Shown: positions 1 through 7,726, counted from the stretch's first letter. The stretch is DNA of 64,000 nt from Roseomonas sp. (GCA_020249505.1 JADCFN010000001.1:62001-126000); one strand, 5' to 3'. Numbers and translations: made by a program. The notes: a model not told the origin generated them from the letters alone.

Positions 1-1
1 A

Positions 2-1681
2 GGCGTAAACCTTATCCGTCGCGCCTTGGCAATCAATCCGCGCGCTGCGGTGGCCCATGGCAATCTTGGCAGTGCACTTGTCCGGCTTGGCCGCCTTGAG
101 CAAGCCCTGGTCAGCCTGGACCGTGCCTTGGCGATTGATGCAAAGGCCGCCAATGTCCACCACAATCGGGGCTTCGCCCTGATGAAGTGCAAGCGCTTTG
201 ATGATGCCATCGCCGCCTTTGATCGCGCCATTGAATTGAAGCCGGATTTTGCGGAAGCGCATAATGACCGCGGCAGCGCCCTGATGGATCAATACAAGCT
301 GAAAGAAGCCCTTGCGGCCTATGAAAAGGCGCTCAGCCTGAAGCCGAATTCCCCAGGCGCTATGGTCAATGTGGCACTTGTCTGGTGTGAGCTACAGCGC
401 CATGCCGAAGCCCTGGCGATGGCCGACACGGCGCTCTGTCTTGATCCTCAGCATATCAGCGCCCTCATCACGCGCGCCCGCGCGCTACTTCCGCTTGGCC
501 GCGCGGCTGAAGCCCTCAGCACGGTCGATAGGGTCATCCAGATTGAACCCAAATCGGTACAGGCGCATTTATGGCGCGCAGTCGCGCTCAATCTGATGGC
601 TGAGCCTGAGGCCGCGCTGGGTGCGGCAGAGCAGGCCCTTGCGCTCGCCCCTCAAGATGCTGATACGCATAACAATTACGGCTTTGCGCTTGGCAATCTG
701 GGCCGGCTTGAAGAAGCCTTGGCGTCCTATGATGTTGCCCTGAAACTCAGGCCCGATGATCGGGAAACCTTATGGAACCGCGCCTTGGCTTTGCTTGTGC
801 TTGGGCGGTTCGAAGAAGGTTGGCTTGCCTATGAGTATCGCAATCTGCGTCACAAAACTCTGGCAGCGCGGAAATATCCAAAACCGCTTTGGTGGGGCAA
901 GGAACCGCTCAAGGATCAGCATCTTTACGTCTATTGGGAACAAGGGCTTGGCGATACGATCCAATTCGCGCGCTATGCGCTGCTGGCCGTCGCGGCGGGC
1001 GCGCGCGTGACGCTTTCCGTGCAGGATCCGCTGATTCGGCTATTCAAGGATTTCGCGCCCGGCGTGACGGTGGTGGGACAGAATGACGAAGCGGATGACT
1101 TCGATTTGCACTGCCCGCTGCTAACGCTGCCACTGGCCTTCGGCACAAGGCTTGAAACCATCCCTGCCTTTCAAAACGGCTACTTGAGCGTCCCAGCTGC
1201 CGATGCGGCGCGGTGGGATCAGCGCCCACCGCGCGGCCGCCGGCGTATCGGCCTGGTCTGGAGCGGGAGCCAAATCCATGTAAACGACGCGAATCGTTCG
1301 ATGAGGCTCGCAGGGATTTTGCCCGTTCTGCAAACAGACGATATCTGGGTATCCCTGCAAAAAGACATACGGGAAGCGGATCGCGCCGCACTTGCCGGTT
1401 CCGGCGTTTTGGATGTCAGCGCGGAGCTTGGCGATTTTGCCGACACGGCAGCGCTGATTTCCGCGCTTGATCTGGTGATTTCGGTTGATACCTCGGTCGC
1501 GCATTTGGCTGGTGCGCTGGGCAAGCCCACCTGGGTCATGGTGCCTTTCGCACCGGATTTCCGCTGGCTTTTGGACCGAGAAGATACGCCCTGGTACCCC
1601 AGCATGCGCCTGTTTCGCCAAGGCCGCGCGGGCGATTGGGATGGGGTGGTGGCGCGCATCGGTGAAGCGCTGCGCCAATAG
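2..1681 (+). CDS. TPR-repeat protein with glycosyltransferase-like C-terminal domain (5' end outside window)
   Basis: The reading frame is open from base 2 into a continuing TPR motif, so the TTG at 26 is unlikely to be the true start and the gene is probably cut by the window edge. About 270 residues of tandem 34-residue TPR units carry the usual spaced A, G, Y/F and terminal P positions. The C-terminal ~270 residues contain the patterns seen in TPR proteins fused to an ADP-heptose/GT9-like fold: WEQGLGDTIQFARYA, RRIGLVWSGS and ISVDTSVAHLAGALGKPTW. TPRs bind protein partners; the C-terminal half is probably a glycosyltransferase-like or related domain in protein or surface glycosylation. Substrate cannot be inferred. 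It ends 74 bases before the interrupted amidase. Confidence 0.8.
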   Translation, partial: GVNLIRRALAINPRAAVAHGNLGSALVRLGRLEQALVSLDRALAIDAKAANVHHNRGFALMKCKRFDDAIAAFDRAIELKPDFAEAHNDRGSALMDQYKLKEALAAYEKALSLKPNSPGAMVNVALVWCELQRHAEALAMADTALCLDPQHISALITRARALLPLGRAAEALSTVDRVIQIEPKSVQAHLWRAVALNLMAEPEAALGAAEQALALAPQDADTHNNYGFALGNLGRLEEALASYDVALKLRPDDRETLWNRALALLVLGRFEEGWLAYEYRNLRHKTLAARKYPKPLWWGKEPLKDQHLYVYWEQGLGDTIQFARYALLAVAAGARVTLSVQDPLIRLFKDFAPGVTVVGQNDEADDFDLHCPLLTLPLAFGTRLETIPAFQNGYLSVPAADAARWDQRPPRGRRRIGLVWSGSQIHVNDANRSMRLAGILPVLQTDDIWVSLQKDIREADRAALAGSGVLDVSAELGDFADTAALISALDLVISVDTSVAHLAGALGKPTWVMVPFAPDFRWLLDREDTPWYPSMRLFRQGRAGDWDGVVARIGEALRQ

Positions 1682-1755
1682 TTGGTAGGGCGGCAGACAA
1701 GCGCGCCCAAGCGATGCAACATGCGCCCAAGCCATCGCAGCAAGGGGGAACCACC

Positions 1756-2985
1756 ATGTCATCGGGCAGCTATGACCGCGCCAGCTTCAAGGGCCTGACC
1801 TTTCATGATGCCGTGCCGCGCTTCCTGGCGGGGCAGGATACTCCCCGCGCCTATCTGGAACGCTGCCTGGAAGCCATTGCCGCCAAGGATGGTGTGGTGC
1901 GGGCCTTTGTCGTGCTGAATGAAGCAGGTGCGCGTACCGCCGCCGATGCCTCCGCCGCGCGCTACAAGGCGGGCCGCGCGCTCTCAGTCATTGATGGCAT
2001 GCCCATCGGCATCAAGGATTTGATCGAAACCATCGACATGCCAACGCAAATGGGCTGCGGTGCCTTCGCCGGCAATTTCCCGAAGCGTGACAGCATCATG
2101 GTGCGCGCTTCGCGCGATGCCGGCGCCATCATCATCGGCAAGACGGTCACGGCGGAATTGGGCATGGCGCATCCGGGGCCAACCACCAACCCCTTTGATC
2201 CGCGCCGCACGCCAGGCGGTTCATCCTCAGGCTCCGCCGCCGCCGTGGCCGCCAATATGATCCCGGCGGCGATTGGCACGCAGGTCGGCGGGTCCATCAT
2301 TCGCCCGGCTTCCTATTGCGGGAATATCGCGCTGAAGCCGACGCAAGGCGCGATCAATCGCGGGGAGAGGCAATCGCTCAGCCAATCTACCGCCGGGGTG
2401 CATGCCAATAGCTTGGCCGATATGTGGGCAGTTGCAATCGAAATCGCGCGCCGTGCCGGGGGAGATCCTGGTGCGCCCGGCCTATTCGGCCCGGCAAGTG
2501 TGCCCGCACCCATGAAGCCCGCGCGGCTGATTGTCATGGAAACCGAAGGCTGGGCGGATTTGGATGCGGCTTCCATCGCCGCCTTTGAAGGCTTGCTGGC
2601 AAAACTCCGCGCGGCGGGGGTGGAGATTTGGCGCCGCGCCGATCATCCGCTGATCGAAGGTTTTGAACGCGCGCTTTCCCAGGCGAAGGCGATCACCGCC
2701 GATATCTGCGCTTTTGAACAGCGCGCGGGCTTGCAGCATTTGGCGGAAACGGCAGCCGATCGCGTGAGCCCCCGGCTGTTCACGCGCTTGCAGCATGGCA
2801 CCAAGGTTGATTTCGTTGGTTGGTCGTCCCGAAGGACGCGAACGAAAGGCCGGTTGGCCAAAAGGCGGGATGTCCTGACCAACACGGGTCCCGCCCTGGC
2901 GGGACTGGCGCGGGCCGGTCATGGACAGACGGCCGCCGACCGGCAGCCTCGCGGACGATCCTTCCCCACGACCAACCTACAGTAA
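1756..2985 (+). pseudogene. Amidase, N-terminal portion, interrupted by an insertion
   Basis: This is the front two thirds of an amidase-signature enzyme that hydrolyses amide bonds. ATG 1756 is preceded by AAGGGGG. The Ser-cisSer-Lys triad is present: Lys87 in GIKD, cis-Ser near 156 in the GGSSSGS loop, and Ser180 in TQVGGSII; the last two are 24 residues apart as in the family. Native sequence ends at about base 2814 (after Lys-Val-Asp-Phe). Beyond this the frame runs into an unrelated hairpin element and stops at 2983-2985. The missing C-terminal portion is found in the same orientation at 4503-4832, beyond the inserted genes. The truncated product retains the active site but lacks the end of the fold, so it is probably inactive. 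Confidence 0.88.
2815..2981. repeat. Long imperfect palindrome, MITE-like, with ~22-bp terminal inverted repeats
   Basis: The left end (2815-2836, GGTTGGTCGT then GAAGGA) is matched inversely by the right end (2959-2980, TCCTT then ACGACCAACC) with about 19 of 22 bases paired. Internal arms also pair: GCCGGTTGGC and TGTCCTGACC (2849-2880) against GACAGAC...GCCGACCGGC (2914-2944). The apex lies around 2888-2906 (TCCCGCC/GGCGGGA). The structure starts exactly at the left junction of the amidase insertion. It could be a non-autonomous element end, a strong transcript hairpin or the scar of the recombination event. Confidence 0.6.
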
Positions 2986-3023
2986 CGGCGGATGGAGCTG
3001 AAAATAGTCAGAGCAATCGCCGA

Positions 3024-3527
3024 TCATGGCGCACGCGGCGCCGTCATGGCCTTCTGCAAGTCAGCGAGGTACAGGTCGGTATGTGACCCAGGCGGGGCGA
3101 TGATCCGGCCAACGAGCCGGACGAGCGGATTCGGGATGGTCACACGTTCGGTGACATCGAGACGGGTGCCTTCGCTTGAGGCGGTGAATCGGCCGACCCA
3201 CTCGCCGCTGAAGCCACGCGCGGCGACATAGGAGATCGCAAAGAGCTCGTTAGGGCGGTTGCCCTCAAGCTGAAAAGCGATGCGGTCGCCGGCCTTGGTG
3301 TGTTCGACCCAGCTTCGTCCGTCTTCGGCAAGCTCGACTTTGCCAATGTCAGTGCGCCACTCGGACTGCCGTCCAACATCAGCCACTGCGCTGAAAACGC
3401 GATCAACCGGTTGATGGATCATGACCGTTCGCTTTGCCTCGGTCGTCTTGGGCAGAAGCAAGCCTGCAATCAAGGCGAGCCCAGCAACGGCGAGTACGGC
3501 TCCACAAATCACGATGAGCGTTTTCAT
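3024..3527 (-). CDS. SRPBCC-family protein with N-terminal membrane anchor
   Basis: The protein has 167 residues. A hydrophobic segment at residues 3-25 (signal anchor or signal peptide) is followed by an SRPBCC/START-like domain; the order of VMIHQPVDRVFSAVADV, then the W..D and W.E pattern and a C-terminal helix beginning near PLVRLVGRII is typical. Such domains bind hydrophobic ligands, but no ligand can be named. GAGGAGG lies 10 bases before the ATG at 3527. It is separated by only three bases from the MGMT-like gene upstream, so the two are probably cotranscribed. It sits inside the segment that interrupts the amidase, so it is probably acquired. Confidence 0.7.
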   Translation of the reverse strand: MKTLIVICGAVLAVAGLALIAGLLLPKTTEAKRTVMIHQPVDRVFSAVADVGRQSEWRTDIGKVELAEDGRSWVEHTKAGDRIAFQLEGNRPNELFAISYVAARGFSGEWVGRFTASSEGTRLDVTERVTIPNPLVRLVGRIIAPPGSHTDLYLADLQKAMTAPRAP

Positions 3528-3530
3528 CGG

Positions 3531-4028
3531 TCACGCCTCCTCAATGCGCCGATCGGGACGACGGGTCTCGTAGTCGTAGACGGCCAGCTGCTTGCGCAAG
3601 GGCGAGACCCTGACGCCCTCGTTCTGCAACAACGCCGCTTGTCGCTCGACCCCGCCCGGGAGCTTCGGATTGAGAAAGCCGCCCTTGCGCAGAACCCGCC
3701 ACCACGGCGTCAACTCGGCCTGAGGAACGCCGCGCTGTCGACGCTCTTCGGCGGCTCTCGCCGCCATGTTCGCGAAAATCGCGGTCGAGACGGGACAAGC
3801 GACAGCCACTTTGTGGCGTCTTGCCAAAGCGGCGCGAAGATCATCGAGGGTGACGACTTCACCCGGCTCAATCCGTCGGATCAGCGCATCGACCTCCGCC
3901 GGACTGGAGACGACCATGGCCCCGCCTTTGGCCTCGGCGTAACCCGGTGCTCCAGGCGGAATGAGATGGATGATGTGCGGCTCCCGGCCGTTGTTCAGAT
4001 GATCAATTGCGGACTTCTTCTTGGGCAT
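3531..4028 (-). CDS. MGMT/alkyltransferase-like DNA-binding protein
   Basis: The protein has 165 residues. The central part (about 55-140) resembles the DNA-binding domain of O6-alkylguanine-DNA alkyltransferases: a winged-helix pattern with VTLDDLRAALARRHKVAVACPVS, then WWRVLRKGGFLNPKLPGG and a C-terminal segment like EGVRVSP. The canonical PCHR alkyl-acceptor motif is not seen, although a Cys occurs in VAVACPVS. It is therefore more likely an alkyltransferase-like (ATL) DNA-lesion binder or another MGMT-related protein than a true methyltransferase. It is the first gene of a two-gene minus-strand operon with the SRPBCC gene. A possible SOS-type site lies about 80 bases upstream (4104-4122). 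Family assignment is moderate, activity uncertain. Confidence 0.55.
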   Translation of the reverse strand: MPKKKSAIDHLNNGREPHIIHLIPPGAPGYAEAKGGAMVVSSPAEVDALIRRIEPGEVVTLDDLRAALARRHKVAVACPVSTAIFANMAARAAEERRQRGVPQAELTPWWRVLRKGGFLNPKLPGGVERQAALLQNEGVRVSPLRKQLAVYDYETRRPDRRIEEA

Positions 4029-4103
4029 TGCGTCTCCGATGGTCGCTGTTCAAGTTTCTATTCAGCTAGCGCCAGAGCAGCGCCTCGGGAACAAGACTAT
4101 TTT

Positions 4104-4122
4104 GTTCATGTTTTGTTTGTTC
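4104..4122 (-). promoter_or_regulatory. Possible LexA-like site upstream of the MGMT-like gene
   Basis: The plus strand shows GTTCATGTTTTGTTTGTTC, which contains GTTC-N7-GTTT and GTTC-N11-GTTC. Alphaproteobacterial LexA boxes are GTTC-N7-GTTC, so this is an imperfect match with one base off in the second half. Its position about 76-94 bases before a DNA-repair-like gene makes it plausible, but chance cannot be excluded. Confidence 0.25.
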
Positions 4123-4167
4123 GATCAAGTGATGCGGTACACCACCGAGTCGCCATTTCTGGAGCCG

Positions 4168-4206
4168 CGGAAAAAGGCCCCGCCGTCGCCGGCGGAGCCT
4201 TTCCGA
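4168..4206 (-). terminator. Rho-independent terminator of the truncated gene at 4219
   Basis: On the minus strand AAAGGCTCCGCCG is followed by a short loop and CGGCGGGGCCTTTTT (bases 4171-4203 read in reverse). This gives a stem of about 10 pairs followed by five T residues, placed just downstream of the stop codon at 4219-4221. Confidence 0.75.
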
Positions 4207-4218
4207 GGACCGCGCGCC

Positions 4219-4506
4219 TCAGCCGATGACAATCTCGGTCGGTGCGCTGGCCTCCCGCTCGACGGCGCAGACGAAATGCCCGAGCCGGTCGCAGTGGCGG
4301 AAGCAGGGCACGAGGGCGAGGACATCGTCCTCGCTGATCAGAGTCCAGACGAGGCCTTCAGGCTGCGCCCAGACATGGGCGGTCGCCTCATCGGAAGTGT
4401 CGAACAGAAGCCCGCCGAAGGGCGCGTCGGGGCGCGGGTTGGCTTGCACGGGCCGGTAGGTCGCGGCCCAGGTGGCGAAGGCTTCCGAGTGGCGGTTGCC
4501 GACGAC
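4219..4506 (-). pseudogene. C-terminal fragment of an unrecognised protein, truncated at the insertion junction
   Basis: About 95 residues read cleanly to a stop at 4219-4221, followed by a good terminator. Composition is protein-like (AFATWAATYRPVQANPRP, LVWTLISEDDVLALVPCF). It resembles small hypothetical proteins found on alphaproteobacterial plasmids and integrative elements, but this is from memory and I cannot name the family. Upstream of about base 4506 the frame continues only into antisense amidase sequence, so the gene lost its start when the segment joined the amidase. Confidence 0.55.
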
Positions 4507-4832
4507 TGGAAACCTATCGCGCCCGGCTATTGCAAAGGGACGAGCTGCGCCGGCGGCTGGCCTCACTCGCACCCTTGGCGGATGGCTTGATTGCGCTGTC
4601 ATCGCCCGGCCCCGCGCCGGTGTGGCTCGGCGATCAACCAGGCCAGCCGATCGCCCCGCGCCCAACCGGGGATATCAGCTTCAATGCAGGGACATCCGCG
4701 CTTGGCTGTCCCGCGGTGAATGTGCCGCTACTGGCGGTGGAGGGCATGCCGCTTGGCGTGCAGATCATCGGTCAATGGCATGAGGATGCGCGGGCGACTG
4801 CGATGGCCGCTTGGGTGGCGGGCGTCGCCTAA
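4503..4832 (+). pseudogene. Amidase, C-terminal portion (separated half of the gene at 1756)
   Basis: The frame opens inside coding sequence with LETYRARLLQRDELRRRLAS and continues to a typical amidase C-terminus: ALSSPGPAP, GTSALGCPAVNVPL, EGMPLGVQIIGQ and a final alpha-helical segment. There is no convincing start codon. It has the same orientation and matching phase as the N-terminal half ending at 2814. Its stop codon (4830-4832) overlaps the stop of the convergent vapC-like gene, so the locus ended here before the insertion. Confidence 0.85.
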
Positions 4833-5242
4833 TCCAGCAGCACTTCAACGCCAAGCGCAGCGGTCGCGTTGCGCAAGGCGCGGTCCATGGAAGCCAATGG
4901 CAGGCGCCGGCGTTGCGCCAATTCCAGATAGGTCGCGTCATAGACCGAAAGCGTGAAGCGCTCCGCAAGCCGCAGCGTAGCGTCCCAGGATTTATCGGCG
5001 GTTTCATCATCAAGTGTGATGGGCAGGGCGCGGAGCAAGCCCGCAAGCTCTGCCCGTTTTGCTGCATCAAGCCGGCGCCGGCGTTCCGCCAACAGCAAGC
5101 CATTCAGCGCTTCCAGCGGCCAAAGCAGCGGCGCCATGGCGCCGGTTGCTACCACGCGGTCCAGCAGGGCCATGATGGGGGGCGACTGTTCATCCTCAAA
5201 ACACCAGGCAAGTGCGACAGAATTATCGAGCACGAAGCTCAT
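4829..5242 (-). CDS. Type II toxin, PIN-domain ribonuclease (VapC-like)
   Basis: This is a 137-residue PIN-domain protein, the usual VapC size. The acidic catalytic residues are in place: Asp6 in VLDNSVALAW, Glu44 in PLEALNGLL, Asp in LSVYDATYLELA and Asp in LASMDRALRNA. VapC toxins cleave specific RNAs, often initiator tRNA or rRNA; the target here is unknown. Its ATG overlaps the antitoxin stop by four bases (ATGA), so translation is coupled. It converges on the amidase remnant with overlapping stop codons. Confidence 0.88.
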   Translation of the reverse strand: MSFVLDNSVALAWCFEDEQSPPIMALLDRVVATGAMAPLLWPLEALNGLLLAERRRRLDAAKRAELAGLLRALPITLDDETADKSWDATLRLAERFTLSVYDATYLELAQRRRLPLASMDRALRNATAALGVEVLLD

Positions 5243-5478
5243 TGGCGGCCTTCTTCGACCAATTCCTTGATGGGGATGCCGGCAAGCTTCGCGCCACGGC
5301 TGGCGGTGCGCAGCGCTTCGGCGGTTTGGCGCGCCTTTTCCTGGTCAAAGCTTGGCAAAACGGGCACCAGTTTCGCGACCGCGACGCCGCGGCGGGTGAT
5401 GGTGACTTCCTGGCCGCGGACCACTTGATCAACAAGCGCGCTGAGCCGGTTTTTGGCATCGAAAAGAGGGATATTCAT
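5239..5478 (-). CDS. Type II antitoxin, Phd/YefM family
   Basis: The 79-residue protein has the Phd/YefM fold pattern: FDAKNRLSALVDQVVRGQEVTITRRGVAVAKLVPV, typical of the N-terminal dimerising DNA-binding domain. A short C-terminal helix (EALRTASRGAKLAGIPIKELVEEG) would wrap the toxin. It neutralises the PIN toxin encoded immediately downstream and is expected to repress the operon. A 28-bp palindrome (5490-5517) just upstream of the ATG is the likely operator. Confidence 0.88.
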   Translation of the reverse strand: MNIPLFDAKNRLSALVDQVVRGQEVTITRRGVAVAKLVPVLPSFDQEKARQTAEALRTASRGAKLAGIPIKELVEEGRQ

Positions 5479-5489
5479 GCTACCGATCC

Positions 5490-5534
5490 ATCTGGCCAGA
5501 TAGCTATCTAGCCAGATAGCGCGTTATTTGTCCA
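5490..5534 (-). promoter_or_regulatory. Promoter and palindromic operator of the Phd/VapC operon
   Basis: Bases 5490-5517 form a palindrome with only its 5497/5510 pair mismatched; the perfect core is AGATAGCTATCT (5498-5509), flanked by ATCTGG and CCAGAT. Read on the minus strand, TGGACA (5529-5534) and TAGATA (5505-5510) are 18 bases apart and fit a sigma-70 promoter whose -10 lies in the palindrome. Binding of the antitoxin complex here would block RNA polymerase, the usual autoregulation of such modules. Confidence 0.65.
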
Positions 5535-5550
5535 GCTTATAAGCGGCTGC

Positions 5551-6297
5551 CTAATCCAGCAGTACCGCGCGGAAGCCCGCCAGCCGCGCCGGCGTCAGCC
5601 CAAGCCCATCCTCAAGCAGGCCCGCCTCAGACCCGAAGGGTGCAACGGCCGCCTCCAAGGCAGCGGCCAGCAGCGCCGGGTGCGTGTCCAATATCGCCTG
5701 CTTTGCTTCCTCAGGCGCCTCATCCGGCAAGGGGTGATCGCGCCGCCAGAAGCGATCCGTCGCCACATAATCCGCCAGGATTTGCTCCCGCGAGACGCCA
5801 AGCGCGGTCAGGATCAGCGCCGCACCCAACCCCGTCCGGTCCTTCCCCGCCGAGCAATGAAACAGCAGCGGCCGGCGTTCATCTTCCAGGATCAGGTCAC
5901 ACAGCCGGCGATAGACCGGCAATTGCTCGGTCGCGTAATTCAGATAGGCAATGCCCAGCAGCCGCGTTGTCTCGGCCCGTGTCGCCGCACCATTGGCGAG
6001 AAGATCGCGGAGCGAGGCACCGATGCGCGGTTCAATCGGCAGTGGTACGGCCTGCGCGCCAGGCGGCAGGCGGGACGGGGCGGCGGCGGCTTCGCGCGTG
6101 CCGCGCAAATCGCAAACGGTGCTGAGCCCCGTCGCTTCCAGCGTCAGCAAATCCTGATCGGTCAGCCGGTGCAGCGCATCGGACCGGAACAGCACGCCGT
6201 GGCGCAAAGCCCGGCCCTGATGGCCGCGCCAGCCCCCCAAATCACGGAGGTTGGAGGCACCTTCAAGCGGCAGAAGCCGGGGCAAAATCTGGGTCAT
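5551..6297 (-). CDS. Tyrosine/serine protein phosphatase family protein
   Basis: The protein has 248 residues with the cysteine phosphatase signature HCSAGKDRTG: nucleophile Cys148 and phosphate-binding Arg154 in a C-x5-R loop. The N-terminal part has the family motifs SNLRDLGGW and LFRSDALHRLT, then CDLRGTRE with a general-acid region. These match the bacterial Y_phosphatase3 group, which includes phosphotyrosine and phosphoinositide phosphatases. The substrate is unknown. There is no signal peptide, so it is cytoplasmic. It is divergent from the CNNM-type gene. Confidence 0.85.
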   Translation of the reverse strand: MTQILPRLLPLEGASNLRDLGGWRGHQGRALRHGVLFRSDALHRLTDQDLLTLEATGLSTVCDLRGTREAAAAPSRLPPGAQAVPLPIEPRIGASLRDLLANGAATRAETTRLLGIAYLNYATEQLPVYRRLCDLILEDERRPLLFHCSAGKDRTGLGAALILTALGVSREQILADYVATDRFWRRDHPLPDEAPEEAKQAILDTHPALLAAALEAAVAPFGSEAGLLEDGLGLTPARLAGFRAVLLD

Positions 6298-6342
6298 GGG
6301 CGATTTATGCCAGAAAGCGCGGCGCTGGCCATGCGGCGGGAT

Positions 6343-6358
6343 TGTTTCACGTGAGGCA
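6343..6358. promoter_or_regulatory. parS-like sequence
   Basis: TGTTTCACGTGAGGCA matches the widely conserved ParB-binding parS sequence TGTTTCACGTGAAACA at 14 of 16 positions, with the whole left half and the CACGTG centre intact. It lies in the intergenic region between the phosphatase and the CNNM-type gene. parAB is not in the window, and a single degenerate site may be chance. Confidence 0.35.
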
Positions 6359-6406
6359 AAACTATTTTAGAAGGTGCGCGGCATTTGCCGTCTTTGGGAA
6401 TAAAAA

Positions 6407-7717
6407 ATGGGCACGGCCCTGGAAATTTTGATCATCCTGCTGCTGGTTTTGCTGAATGGCGCCTTTGCCATGTCGGAACTCGCCATCGTGTCCTCTCGCC
6501 GGTCGCGGTTGATGGCCATGCAAAAGCGTGGCGTGCGGGGGGCGGATACCGCGCTGGCTTTGGCCGAGGACCCGAAGCGCTTCCTGCCGACGGTGCAGGT
6601 GGGCATCACCATGGTTGGTATCATCGCCGGCGCCTTTGGTGGCGCGCGGCTGGCCGGCACCGTCGCCGCCGGCCTGGAAATGCTGCCCTTCCCAGTGCCC
6701 TTTGTGCAGGAAGTGGCGTTTGCGTTGGTGGTGTTGGCGATCACCTATCTCAGCCTGATCCTGGGCGAATTGGTGCCCAAGCAATTGGCGCTGCGAGAGC
6801 CCGAAAGAATCGCCATTCTGGTCGCGCGCCCGCTGGCGCTGCTCGCGCGCTTCACGGCGCCGATGGTTTGGCTTTTGGGCGCGTCTTCCGCCCTGGTGCT
6901 GCGGTTTTTCGGCCCTGTCAGCGCCTCCGACCAGGCGGTGACGGAAGAAGAGGTAAAGGCCGTGGTGGCGGAAGGTGCCCAGGCCGGCGCGTTGGAAACC
7001 GAAGAACGCCACATGATCGAACGCGTGCTGCGCCTTGGCGACAAGCCCGTGCGCGCGCTGATGACACCGCGCAATGATATCGCCTGGCTTGATCGCAATG
7101 AGGCGCCGGAAAACCTGCCCGAGAGGCTGCGCGCCGCCCATGTCACCCGCTTTATTGTGGCGGATGGGCGGGTGGATAATGTGGTGGGCGTGGTGGCCGC
7201 CAAGGATCTGCTGGATCAGTTGCTCGCCGGCGGGCCGATGTCACTTGAAGCCGCGCTTCGCCAGCCCATGGTGCTGCCCGATACGCTGACTGCGCTTGAT
7301 GCGTTGGAACGCCTGCGCGGGGACCCGCTCGGCATGGCGCTGGTGCTGGATGAATACGGGTCCTTTGAAGGCATGGTGACCGCTTCCGATTTGCTGGAAG
7401 CGATCATCGGCGAATTGGGCCCAAGTGAGCCCATGCCGGCGGAAGCGGCGGTGCTGCGCTTTGATGGGTCATTGCTGCTGGATGGCAGCATGCCATCCGA
7501 TGAATTGCGCGCGCGGCTTGACCTGCCGGAAATGCCCGGCGCCGGCACCTATCACACCGTCGCCGGGCTGATGCTGGCCCTGCTGCGCCGCGTGCCGCGT
7601 GAGGGCGACCGCATTGTCTGGGCCGGCTGGCGCTTTGAGATTGTGGATATGGATGGCAGGCGCGTGGATAAGGTACTGGCCAGCCGGGAAGAAGCCGGTG
7701 GCGATGGAGGGGGTTGA
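6407..7717 (+). CDS. CNNM/CorC-HlyC family membrane protein (DUF21-CBS-CorC)
   Basis: The protein has 436 residues. The DUF21 (CNNM) transmembrane domain spans residues 1-175 with hydrophobic helices at about 4-24, 64-85, 100-125 and 140-165, including the conserved LNGAFAMSELAIVSSRRSRL and LILGELVPKQLAL. A CBS pair follows (about 195-325, e.g. MTPRNDIAWLD and VLDEYGSFEGMVTASDLLEAI). The C-terminal CorC/HlyC domain begins near DGSLLLDGSM. Such proteins are linked to Mg/Co efflux or divalent cation homeostasis; older annotations call them hemolysins. No strong ribosome binding site precedes the ATG. Confidence 0.88.
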   Translation: MGTALEILIILLLVLLNGAFAMSELAIVSSRRSRLMAMQKRGVRGADTALALAEDPKRFLPTVQVGITMVGIIAGAFGGARLAGTVAAGLEMLPFPVPFVQEVAFALVVLAITYLSLILGELVPKQLALREPERIAILVARPLALLARFTAPMVWLLGASSALVLRFFGPVSASDQAVTEEEVKAVVAEGAQAGALETEERHMIERVLRLGDKPVRALMTPRNDIAWLDRNEAPENLPERLRAAHVTRFIVADGRVDNVVGVVAAKDLLDQLLAGGPMSLEAALRQPMVLPDTLTALDALERLRGDPLGMALVLDEYGSFEGMVTASDLLEAIIGELGPSEPMPAEAAVLRFDGSLLLDGSMPSDELRARLDLPEMPGAGTYHTVAGLMLALLRRVPREGDRIVWAGWRFEIVDMDGRRVDKVLASREEAGGDGGG

Positions 7718-7726
7718 GGAATTTTC

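Larger units (their letters stand above)
2815..4505. mobile_element. Inserted segment (~1.7 kb) splitting the amidase gene
   Basis: Sequence between 2815 and about 4505 has no place in an amidase, while both flanks are consecutive parts of one amidase. Joining base 2814 to 4506 restores an in-frame protein, apart from possibly a few lost residues. The segment holds a 167-bp imperfect palindrome at its left end, an SRPBCC gene and an MGMT-like gene in operon on the minus strand, and a minus-strand gene whose 5' end is cut off exactly at the right junction. I find no transposase, integrase or clear target-site duplication. The truncated passenger suggests recombination of a fragment from another replicon rather than simple transposition. 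Confidence 0.75.

Noticed and set aside
2815-2981. The palindrome as an integron attC site.
   Set aside because: The ends do not match the GTTRRRY and RYYYAAC core patterns, the passenger genes point the opposite way, and there is no integrase or second site.
3300-4229. A 309-codon plus-strand frame within the amidase insertion.
   Set aside because: It overlaps the well-supported SRPBCC and MGMT-like genes on the minus strand and shows no domain.
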